Source: an uncultured Muribaculaceae bacterium
Lineage (GTDB): Bacteria; Bacteroidota; Bacteroidia; Bacteroidales; Muribaculaceae
Assembly (NCBI GenBank): GCA_910584185.1
Contig: CAJTYC010000055.1
Coordinates: forward strand, 1 to 17,589
Length of the DNA stretch: 17,589 nt
Direction of reading: 5' to 3'
The translations under genes and the position numbers were made by a program. The notes beneath the pieces were generated by a model. That model searched no databases. It was not told where the DNA came from and saw nothing but the letters and a program-made list of their open reading frames with translations. Shown here piece after piece: positions 6,802-13,597 of this stretch; position 1 is the stretch's first letter; every line of letters begins with the position of its first letter.

Positions 6802-8361
6802 ATGCAAAAGACAATTAAATATCCGATTGGCATACAAACCTTTTCCGAGATTATCGGAGGAGGTTATCTCTATGTAGACAAGACTGCCGAAGTATATAAA
6901 CTTGCCAACAACTCCAAATATGTTTTTCTGAGTCGTCCACGCAGATTCGGCAAAAGTTTGCTGCTTTCTACACTCCAATCATATTTTGAAGGAAAGAAAG
7001 AATTGTTTGAGGGGTTGGCGATATGCGAGCATGAGAGTGAATGGGACATGCACCCTGTGCTTAGATTTGACTTGAGCGCAGCGAGCTATGAGCACCCCCG
7101 GGTGCTTGAAAATAAGATTTGCTCCTATCTTGAAGACTATGAGAAAATATATGGTGGTTCAGATTCTCCTGAGATTGGTGACAGGTTCAGGCGCCTTATT
7201 ACCGCCGCACATATGCAACATGGCAACAAGGTAGTAGTGCTGATTGATGAATATGACAAGCCGCTGCTCGACACTCTTCACGACACCTCACTAAACGATA
7301 CCATGAGGTCTCGTCTTCGCGGATTCTACTCTGTACTCAAGGAGTGTGACGAACATATACGGTTTGCAATGCTGACAGGCGTGACAAAGTTTGCCAAGGT
7401 TTCTGTGTTCAGTGGGCTAAACAATCTTAAAGATATATCATTGCTTCCGGAATACAACGATATTTGTGGCATAACCGAACTGGAATTTCATAAAAATTTT
7501 CAGGCATCCTTGATTAACTTCTCACAAGCAAACGGCATAACTGAGATAGAAGCAGCAGATGCATTCAAATCATATTATGACGGTTACCATTTTGCTCGCA
7601 AGGGCGCCGACATATACAACCCGTTCAGCACGTTAAATGCATTTGCAGACAATGAACTTGGAGGCTACTGGTTTGCATCCGGTTCGCCAAGTTATTTGAT
7701 AAAACTGATAGAGTGCAACAATTACACTCTCGGCAAGCTTGAGGGGTCATTGCGGACCAAAGAAGAGCTTAGTGACTTAACCGACACTTCACTCGACATA
7801 GTGCCACTTCTTTACCAATCGGGCTACCTTACCATAAAGGGATATGAAGAGATGACAGAAAGTTATATACTCGGCTTTCCCAATAAGGAAGTATCCAATG
7901 GTTTCTGGAGGTCGCTCGCCAACCATTTCTTTCGCCCATCGGCCAACGCAAGCGAATTCAGCTTACAGAATTTCATACGAGACCTTGCCTTAGGAGATGC
8001 TGATGAGTTCATGATAAGAATGAAAAGTTTGTTTGCGCTGTTAGGATCAGAAAGCGAAAGTCAAAAAGAGGTGCATTTTCAGAACATCTTGACAATATTC
8101 ATCAACATGCTCGGGTTTAAAGCCACAACAGAGGTGCACAGTTCACAAGGCCGAAGTGATGTTGAAATCCAGACACCCCAATTCGTATACATTCTGGAAC
8201 TGAAAGTAGGGAAAAGTGCAGAAGAGGCAATAGCTCAAATCCACGATAAAGGATATGCCGACAAATATGGAGCAGATCCACGCGAAAAGATATTGATAGG
8301 CATAAACTTATCACCCAAAACTCGCACTGTATCCGATTGGAAAATTGACCGCGTGAAATAA
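6802..8361 (+). CDS. AAA-ATPase-like / PD-(D/E)XK nuclease-domain protein (copy 1)
   Basis: A 519-residue member of the AAA-ATPase_like plus PDDEXK_9 family, which is heavily expanded in gut Bacteroidales and has no established function. The N-terminus has KYPIGIQTF and LYVDKTAEV. A degenerate Walker A SRPRRFGKS follows at 44-52 (K51), and Walker B VVVLIDEYDKP has D149-E150. A middle block has CDEHIRFAMLTGVTKFAK, and a helical region follows. The C-terminal nuclease-like fold has D453, then E466-L467-K468 (D-x12-E-x-K). All catalytic-type residues are present. The ATG at 6802 is chosen because a promoter ends at 6780. It is a single-gene unit ending at a long hairpin terminator. A paralogue with the same layout lies at 11973. 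Possible roles are mobile-element or defence related, which is inference only. Confidence 0.88.
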   Translation: MQKTIKYPIGIQTFSEIIGGGYLYVDKTAEVYKLANNSKYVFLSRPRRFGKSLLLSTLQSYFEGKKELFEGLAICEHESEWDMHPVLRFDLSAASYEHPRVLENKICSYLEDYEKIYGGSDSPEIGDRFRRLITAAHMQHGNKVVVLIDEYDKPLLDTLHDTSLNDTMRSRLRGFYSVLKECDEHIRFAMLTGVTKFAKVSVFSGLNNLKDISLLPEYNDICGITELEFHKNFQASLINFSQANGITEIEAADAFKSYYDGYHFARKGADIYNPFSTLNAFADNELGGYWFASGSPSYLIKLIECNNYTLGKLEGSLRTKEELSDLTDTSLDIVPLLYQSGYLTIKGYEEMTESYILGFPNKEVSNGFWRSLANHFFRPSANASEFSLQNFIRDLALGDADEFMIRMKSLFALLGSESESQKEVHFQNILTIFINMLGFKATTEVHSSQGRSDVEIQTPQFVYILELKVGKSAEEAIAQIHDKGYADKYGADPREKILIGINLSPKTRTVSDWKIDRVK

Positions 8362-8380
8362 TCTGACATAAAACAAACAC

Positions 8381-8431
8381 CAAAACACGACAAAGGGATG
8401 TAGAAAAGTCTACATCCCTTTGTCGGTTTTG
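8381..8431. terminator. Bidirectional terminator between the AAA-ATPase gene and HU
   Basis: A perfect 17-bp inverted repeat (8388-8404 with 8409-8425, loop AAAG) extends by six more pairs (CAAAAC 8381-8386 with GTTTTG 8426-8431) across a one-base bulge. It lies 20 bases after the AAA-ATPase stop and 42 bases past the HU stop on the other strand. It probably ends both convergent transcripts. Confidence 0.85.
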
Positions 8432-8443
8432 TGTATGCACCCA

Positions 8444-8471
8444 GCCGTAGGTGGGTGGTGCAGTCTACGGC
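8444..8471 (-). terminator. Small hairpin just after the HU gene
   Basis: GCCGTAG at 8444-8450 pairs with CTACGGC at 8465-8471, with a 14-base loop and directly next to the HU stop. It is weaker than the main hairpin and has no clear T-tract. It may be an HU 3' stabiliser or an accessory terminator. Confidence 0.35.
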
Positions 8472-8473
8472 AA

Positions 8474-8737
8474 TTATTTGCCGAGGCTGTCGGCAGCCTT
8501 GAATTTCACTACCTTGCGTGCCGGGATCACGATTTTCTCCTTGGTGCGGGGATTCAGGCCGGTGCGCTCGGGCTTTTCTACCATTGCGAATGTGCCGAAG
8601 CCGATGAGCTGAACCTTGTCGTCGTTGGCGAGTGCCTGTGCGATTGATTCGAGCACTGCGTCGAGAGCCTTCTTGGCGTCAACCTTGTTGAGAGATGCCT
8701 TGGCTGCTATCTCGTTTACTAAATCTGTCTTGTTCAT
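8474..8737 (-). CDS. hup: HU family DNA-binding protein
   Basis: An 87-residue nucleoid protein that bends and compacts DNA as a dimer; the family length is about 90. It starts MNKTDLVNEIAAKASLNKVD, with the helical dimerisation half at about 1-42. The signature beta-arm region follows: LIGFGTFAMVEKPERTGLNP, RTKEKIVIPA and ARKVVKFKA, including the arm-tip proline region. The frame is open up to 8911, but the real start is the ATG at 8735-8737: homology begins there, and a promoter lies at 8850-8880 with a leader of about 110 bases. It is convergent with the AAA-ATPase gene and divergent from the rhomboid genes. It is a single-gene transcript. The symbol hup is used generically; which HU paralogue it is cannot be told from this window. 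Confidence 0.95.
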   Translation of the reverse strand: MNKTDLVNEIAAKASLNKVDAKKALDAVLESIAQALANDDKVQLIGFGTFAMVEKPERTGLNPRTKEKIVIPARKVVKFKAADSLGK

Positions 8738-8849
8738 AATTAAATGTTTTATGTGTTTTGAAACTTTTTTACGAGTCTTTGTGGAATCTATTGCATCAAA
8801 AAATTGCGAAACGCGAAACACCCTCCGCCATCTTTTTACAAATATTCCA

Positions 8850-8880
8850 CAAATATAGTTATTTATGTCTGAATAACAAA
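8850..8880 (-). promoter_or_regulatory. Bacteroidetes-type promoter of HU
   Basis: On the minus strand, TTTG (plus 8877-8880) is followed after 19 bases by TATATTTG (plus 8850-8857), a full match to the -33/-7 consensus. It implies an untranslated leader of about 110 bases for the HU mRNA. A second, weaker AATATTTG lies a few bases downstream. Confidence 0.8.
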
Positions 8881-9109
8881 TTAAAATGCCACCTTTCTTA
8901 AAAAAAGTCAATAAAAACAGATAAACGCGTCAAAATAACATGTCAATTGCGCCATACTGGGGCATATCAACTCACATATGAGCTGAAAGTCCACGTATCG
9001 TCCATATATCGCCCGCATCCCAACAAGCGAGTGGAATAATTGGTTGCGGTAATACTTAAAAACCAACATCAGCGTTAATAATTATTATAGAGTAACACAT
9101 AAAATAGGT
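8881..9109. other. Gene-free stretch between HU and rhomboid genes
   Basis: Together with the HU leader (8738-8880) this is a 372-base divergent intergenic region. Beyond the HU promoter I see no ORF and no full TTTG/TAnnTTTG pair facing the rhomboid gene. A minor inverted repeat (TTGGTT with AACCAA) spans about 9040-9066. The rhomboid promoter must lie here but is not of the obvious consensus form. Confidence 0.4.
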
Positions 9110-9871
9110 ATGAGTATAAGTGAAAGATTCCGGAGCATACCTCCGGTAACCAAGAACCTGCTTATAGTAAACTTCATAATCTGGGGCATGGGCATGATAT
9201 TGCCGTCGCTCGGCGCATGGCTCCAGTCGCATCTTGGCCTGCACATGATAGGGGGCACCGAGTTCAACCCTGTGCAGATTATCACATACATGTTTCTGCA
9301 CGATCTGCACAACCCGTTGCACATCATCTTCAATATGTTCACACTCTGGATGTTCGGTCGCATATTGGAGCAGGTATGGGGGTCGCGTAAGTTTTTCGTG
9401 TTTTACATGGTGTGCGGCATCGGCGCTGCCCTCGTACAAGAGGGGGTATGGGCGCTGACTTTCCAGCATGACTACATATCCGAAATCGCGAAGATGAACG
9501 GTCTTACCTACGACACGATGAAAGGGATAGTGGACCAGGCTGTAGCCACCGGCGACCCGCAATTCATGGCCGGCATAGCTGCGTCAAAAAATATGATGAT
9601 GACCGTAGGTGCCTCCGGCGCCATATTCGGCTTGCTCTTGGGCTTCGCCATGACATTTCCCAACATGCCGCTCTATCTCTTCTTCATTCCGGTGCCAATC
9701 AAGGCCAAGTATATGGTGATAGGCTATGCGGTGCTTGAGTTCTTCCTCGGTGTGGGAGGTGGTGGCACCATCGCACACTTCGCTCACCTCGGCGGACTCC
9801 TGTTTGGGCTTATATTGCTGCTCTATTGGAAACATAAAGGCACATTGCATGGCGGCAACGGCTTTTTTTGA
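9110..9871 (+). CDS. Rhomboid family intramembrane serine protease (first of a tandem pair)
   Basis: A 253-residue polytopic membrane protease that cuts substrate transmembrane helices within the inner membrane. It has about six hydrophobic segments: around 17-34, 56-80, 93-112, 160-178, 185-205 and 222-243. The catalytic serine is in GASGAIFG (S169) and the histidine in HFAHLGG (H226). The oxyanion-side H-x3-N is HIIFN (H71, N75), and the loop-1 WMFGRILE motif follows it. An unusually long loop between helices 3 and 4 (about 113-155) is charged and may project into the periplasm. All catalytic residues are present. It starts at ATG 9110. The second rhomboid gene starts 23 bases before its end, so the two are co-translated. 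Substrates are unknown. Confidence 0.93.
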   Translation: MSISERFRSIPPVTKNLLIVNFIIWGMGMILPSLGAWLQSHLGLHMIGGTEFNPVQIITYMFLHDLHNPLHIIFNMFTLWMFGRILEQVWGSRKFFVFYMVCGIGAALVQEGVWALTFQHDYISEIAKMNGLTYDTMKGIVDQAVATGDPQFMAGIAASKNMMMTVGASGAIFGLLLGFAMTFPNMPLYLFFIPVPIKAKYMVIGYAVLEFFLGVGGGGTIAHFAHLGGLLFGLILLLYWKHKGTLHGGNGFF

Positions 9872-10676
9872 TAGGATGTCGGGCATATGCGGCAGCCGCA
9901 ATCTCACCCGGCTGCTTCTGACCAACGTGGCCGCCGCATTGGCACTGTGGGTGGCAATGCTGGCCATGCACTTGGCGCATGCCGACAGCCGTCTGCTCTA
10001 TTCGCTTTTTGCACTCCCCTCCGATGCATACGCGTTTGCCACTCACCCTTGGACACTCGCGAGCTACATGTTCGTACACTTCTCGCCGCTGCATCTGCTC
10101 TTCAACATGTTGTGGTTATTCTGGTTTGGCAAGATGTTAGCAGATGTGGAGAGAGACAACCGCATCACATGGCTCTTCCTGACAGGAGGCATGGCCGGTG
10201 GCATAGCCTATATCGCCTCAGCGATACTCACCGGCTATGGTCCGGGCAGTTACCTGACAGGCTCATCGGCGGCAGTGCTCTGCATAATGTGCTATACGGC
10301 CATGCGCATGCCCAATCGGACATTAAACCTGTTTCTTATAGGAGAAGTGAAACTGAAGTGGGTAACTCTCGTGTGCGTGCTGCTCACACTGTTGGCCGGA
10401 TCGGTGGCAATCCCTACGCAATGCGCACACTTGGGAGGCATCGTGGCCGGACTCTCATACAGATGGATAGCACGTGCTCTCCATGACTCCAAGAGCAAAG
10501 CCACGCAAGTGCGCAGCTCGCGACGCGTGCGCAATGCGATGCCGACACAGCAGGAACTGAATGACCGGCTCGACCAGCTACTCGATAAAATCAGAATCTC
10601 GGGCTTCGACTCACTCACCGACCGCGAAAAGTCAGAGCTCAACTACCTCTCCACCGTAATCAATAATAAGTCATAA
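9849..10676 (+). CDS. Rhomboid family intramembrane serine protease (second of the pair) with cytoplasmic C-terminal tail
   Basis: A 275-residue paralogue of the preceding protease. The serine lies in TGSSAAVL (S140), the histidine in QCAHLGGIV (H194), and H-x3-N is HLLFN; the loop motif is WFGKMLAD. Six membrane segments are followed by a hydrophilic tail of about 70 residues. It contains MPTQQELNDRLDQLLDKIR and GFDSLTDREKSELNYLS, a small helical domain found at the end of many Bacteroidetes rhomboids (I believe DUF6576). I chose ATG 9849 because MAATAFFDRMSG aligns with starts of family members as I remember them. ATG 9876, four bases after the previous stop, is a good alternative. The 23-base overlap implies coupled expression. 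Both active sites look intact, so the pair are probably distinct enzymes rather than active and decoy copies. Confidence 0.9.
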   Translation: MAATAFFDRMSGICGSRNLTRLLLTNVAAALALWVAMLAMHLAHADSRLLYSLFALPSDAYAFATHPWTLASYMFVHFSPLHLLFNMLWLFWFGKMLADVERDNRITWLFLTGGMAGGIAYIASAILTGYGPGSYLTGSSAAVLCIMCYTAMRMPNRTLNLFLIGEVKLKWVTLVCVLLTLLAGSVAIPTQCAHLGGIVAGLSYRWIARALHDSKSKATQVRSSRRVRNAMPTQQELNDRLDQLLDKIRISGFDSLTDREKSELNYLSTVINNKS

Positions 10677-10764
10677 GGCACAGTTATTAGTTATGAGGCA
10701 TAAGGCAACATCAGCATAAGCACTTATGAGTTACATAAATAACTGACTAAACAATAAAACGAAC

Positions 10765-11907
10765 ATGTTTCTACCGGTAATCAAACCCATATTGCGTATA
10801 GCCGCCACAGTGGCATCGCTGCTGCTTTTCGCCTTGACAATCCTGTCGGCCTATGGCGGACGATTTGACACGGAGATATTCACGTTTCCGGCCATATTGG
10901 TGCTCGTGCTGCCTTATCTGGCCATGGTGACTCTTGCTGTGACGGTAATTTGGTTTGTATGTGGCCGCTACTTCGTGGGAGGCATAGGGGTATTGGCCTT
11001 GATTGCCTCCTGGGGCCCTATCAGCACTGTCAGCCCGTTGTCGGGAAGCAAGGAGGGAGACCCCGATGCCACCAAGTTCACATTCATGACCTATAACATG
11101 ATACATGGCTGGGACCAGGAGGGTAAGGACAGCACGGCCAACCGCACCATAGAGTATCTTATCAACTCAGGCGTGGACATAATCAATGTGCAGGAGCTCG
11201 TGCGACTGGAGCCTGACGAAGTGACCGGCATGACCGAAGAGCAGAAAGAGCGGCTGCTTAAGACATATCCCTACTTCGTGGGCGACCCGGCCAACGACAT
11301 GAAAGTCTTCTCAAAATATCCGGTTATCTTTGAGAACGGCTACAATTATATAGATGGCAACTTTGACAAGCGGCGCTACTCATTCTTCAAGTTCAACATC
11401 AAGGGCCACAAGATGGTGCTCATAAACGTGCATCTGCAATCGTTCATGCTCTCATCAGACGAATGCCAGGACATCAACAACGCCACATCGATAGAATCGG
11501 TAAAGGCGCTGTCGAAAAACATCTTCTCCATGCAGGGTTCATTGCATCAGAAACTGCGCAACGGATTCCAGAAGCGGCGCAACGATGTGCAGATATTGCG
11601 CAACACCATCGACCGCATGAAGGGCGCCACGCTGATATCCGGAGACTTCAACGACGTGCCGGAGTCATACGCATACCGTCTTCTCAAGGGAGACGACCTC
11701 CACGATGCCTATGTAGAGACAGGCTTCGGGCCGATGATAACCTTCAACGCCCACAAGTTCTGGTTCCATCTCGACCACATCTTCTACCGCGGCCCGCTGA
11801 AGGCCCTCGACGTAGAGAAAGGCACAGTGAAATTCTCAGACCACTACCCCCTTGTCGCCACCTTCGAGTTTACCGACGAATCCACACCTGAGACAGAGAG
11901 GAGATAA
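10765..11907 (+). CDS. Membrane-anchored endonuclease/exonuclease/phosphatase family protein
   Basis: A 380-residue protein with three N-terminal transmembrane helices (about 7-29, 38-62 and 68-88) followed by an EEP domain. This is the fold shared by DNase I, exonuclease III and inositol-phosphate or sphingomyelin phosphodiesterases. Catalytic blocks appear in order: TYNMIHG (N111), VQELV (E144, metal), SGDFND (D294, N296), LDHIF (D337-H338) and SDHYPL (D359-H360). The domain sits after the third helix and is probably periplasmic. Substrate cannot be told; nuclease, phospholipase and lipid-phosphatase members share these residues. It lies 88 bases after the rhomboid pair with no clear promoter or terminator between, so co-transcription is possible. 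Rhomboid-EEP neighbourhoods recur in Bacteroidales as far as I recall. Confidence 0.9.
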   Translation: MFLPVIKPILRIAATVASLLLFALTILSAYGGRFDTEIFTFPAILVLVLPYLAMVTLAVTVIWFVCGRYFVGGIGVLALIASWGPISTVSPLSGSKEGDPDATKFTFMTYNMIHGWDQEGKDSTANRTIEYLINSGVDIINVQELVRLEPDEVTGMTEEQKERLLKTYPYFVGDPANDMKVFSKYPVIFENGYNYIDGNFDKRRYSFFKFNIKGHKMVLINVHLQSFMLSSDECQDINNATSIESVKALSKNIFSMQGSLHQKLRNGFQKRRNDVQILRNTIDRMKGATLISGDFNDVPESYAYRLLKGDDLHDAYVETGFGPMITFNAHKFWFHLDHIFYRGPLKALDVEKGTVKFSDHYPLVATFEFTDESTPETERR

Positions 11908-11924
11908 AGGCTTCCGCAGCCACG

Positions 11925-11956
11925 TTTGGTTTTCTCAATCTTAATGTGTATATTTG
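11925..11956 (+). promoter_or_regulatory. Bacteroidetes-type promoter of the second AAA-ATPase gene
   Basis: TTTG at 11925-11928 and TATATTTG at 11949-11956 are spaced by 20 bases, the same spacing and same -7 octamer as the promoter of the paralogue at 6749-6780. The leader before ATG 11973 would be about 10 bases. Confidence 0.8.
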
Positions 11957-11972
11957 CTCAAAATAGTCTAAG

Positions 11973-13556
11973 ATGGAGAATTCGACAGCAAATCATAGCA
12001 AATACACCACAAAATATCCGATTGGCATCCAGTCGTTTGCGAAGCTAATTGAAGAGGGGTATTTATATGTAGACAAGACTGCCTTTGTGCATCAGCTGGC
12101 ACAAGGCAATGGCTATTACTTTCTGAGCCGTCCCCGGCGGTTCGGCAAAAGTTTGCTGCTCTCCACCATTCATGAATATTTTGCAGGTCACCGAGAACTG
12201 TTTCACGGCCTGGACATCTATTCTCTTGAAAAAGAATGTAAAGAATATCCTGTGCTCCACTTTGACATGAACATCGGTGAGTATCAGTCGCCCGACGGGC
12301 TCAGAAATTTACTGACCTCAAGACTCGAGGATTACGAAGCGATATATGGAAGAATGTCAGACGCCAAAGATCCTGCAATCAGATTCCTTTATCTTGTAGA
12401 ATCAGCCCACAAAAAGACCGGTGAGAAAGTGGTGATACTTGTAGATGAGTATGAGAAACCGTTACTCAGTGCCATGGACAACGAAGAGCTTCAGGACCGT
12501 TATCGTGCAGAGCTGAAACCATTCTACGGTGTGCTCAAGACCTGCGATGAACATATACGGTTCGCAATGCTTACAGGCGTGACAAGGTTGGGCAAGATGA
12601 GCGTGTTCAGCGACTTGAATAATCTGAAAGACTTGTCGATGGACGTAAGATATGCCTCCATATGCGGGGTTACGCACACCGAACTTCTCAAGTATTTTAA
12701 TCAGGGCATCGAGTGTCTTTCTCGTAAATTAAATGAGCCGTCAGACCGAACAGTCCAATTGCTTAAGCGTGCATATGACGGCTATCGATTCAGCGAGGAA
12801 GAGTCTGAAAAGGTTTTCAATCCTTTCAGCCTTCTCAACGCCTTAGAGAGCTCGCAAATCAGCGATTACTGGTTTGAATCAGGCACACCTACCTATCTAA
12901 TCGAACTCTTGAAACGCAAACGTTTCAACTTATGGAACACTGACGGCATAGAGGTGCCTGTCTCAAAACTCAAAGACATAACTTCTTATCAAAGCGATCC
13001 AATCCCTCTGTTGTATCAAAGCGGATATCTTACAATCAAGGATTTCAACTCGATGTTCAACACTGCGACGCTGACATATCCCAACGATGAGGTAAAACGT
13101 GGGTTCATGGACTCCCTCATGTCACTTTTTCTTGGTTTAGAAGAAGACCGGCAATACTTTGCCAAGAATTTGTATCACGACATTGAATCGGGCAACGTGG
13201 ATGACTTTATGTGCACCGTGCAGAGCCTGTTTGCAGCAATCCCGTACGCAGAGGTTCAGGACTTCAATTATGAGGCGGAGTTCCGCAATGTGATGTTCAT
13301 AATATTCACAATGCTGGGCATTTATATTGAAGTGGGAAAGCATGTCAACACCGGGCGCATCGACCTTGTAGTGAAAACTTCAAAATATATTTACGTCATG
13401 GAGTTCAAGACCACAGGAACACCCGAAGATGCGTTGAAACAAATAGCGGAACGTGGATATGCACGCCCATTCGCGGAGGACTCACGCCAAATAATCAAAG
13501 TAGGGGCCATTTTCAGTGCCGAACTCCGTAACCTAAGCGCATGGGAAACTGCTTGA
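11973..13556 (+). CDS. AAA-ATPase-like / PD-(D/E)XK nuclease-domain protein (copy 2)
   Basis: A 527-residue paralogue of the protein at 6802. The N-terminus is eight residues longer, then KYPIGIQSF and LYVDKTAFV follow. Walker A-like SRPRRFGKS is at 52-60 (K59), Walker B VVILVDEYEKP has D158-E159, and CDEHIRFAMLTGVTRLGK is nearly identical to the other copy. The C-terminal nuclease-like site is D464, then E477-F478-K479, with the same D-x12-E-x-K spacing. The middle and C-terminal parts have diverged clearly, so this is an old duplication or an independent acquisition, not a recent copy. It has its own promoter and is followed 41 bases later by the M3 peptidase gene with no terminator seen. 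The function of the family is unknown; nucleic-acid binding and cleavage is inferred from the domains. Confidence 0.88.
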   Translation: MENSTANHSKYTTKYPIGIQSFAKLIEEGYLYVDKTAFVHQLAQGNGYYFLSRPRRFGKSLLLSTIHEYFAGHRELFHGLDIYSLEKECKEYPVLHFDMNIGEYQSPDGLRNLLTSRLEDYEAIYGRMSDAKDPAIRFLYLVESAHKKTGEKVVILVDEYEKPLLSAMDNEELQDRYRAELKPFYGVLKTCDEHIRFAMLTGVTRLGKMSVFSDLNNLKDLSMDVRYASICGVTHTELLKYFNQGIECLSRKLNEPSDRTVQLLKRAYDGYRFSEEESEKVFNPFSLLNALESSQISDYWFESGTPTYLIELLKRKRFNLWNTDGIEVPVSKLKDITSYQSDPIPLLYQSGYLTIKDFNSMFNTATLTYPNDEVKRGFMDSLMSLFLGLEEDRQYFAKNLYHDIESGNVDDFMCTVQSLFAAIPYAEVQDFNYEAEFRNVMFIIFTMLGIYIEVGKHVNTGRIDLVVKTSKYIYVMEFKTTGTPEDALKQIAERGYARPFAEDSRQIIKVGAIFSAELRNLSAWETA

Positions 13557-13597
13557 TTACAGTATCAAAAAAAATAATTCACACTAAATGAGAGTAT

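Noticed and set aside
8738..8911. 58-codon N-terminal extension of the HU frame on the minus strand
   Set aside because: It contains the HU promoter and has no similarity to HU; the family length fits a start at 8737.
9056..9562. 168-residue minus-strand open frame opposite the first rhomboid
   Set aside because: His/Tyr-rich composition typical of antisense to a membrane protein; the sense frame has complete catalytic motifs.
9726..9848. Upstream extension of the second rhomboid gene
   Set aside because: It runs antiparallel in meaning to the conserved end of the first rhomboid (out-of-frame translation of its HFAHLGG region) and has no membrane-protease similarity.
10672..10715. Repeated CATAAGGCA words between the second rhomboid and EEP genes
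   Set aside because: Only two short copies in a simple-sequence gap, with no dyad symmetry strong enough to call an operator or terminator.
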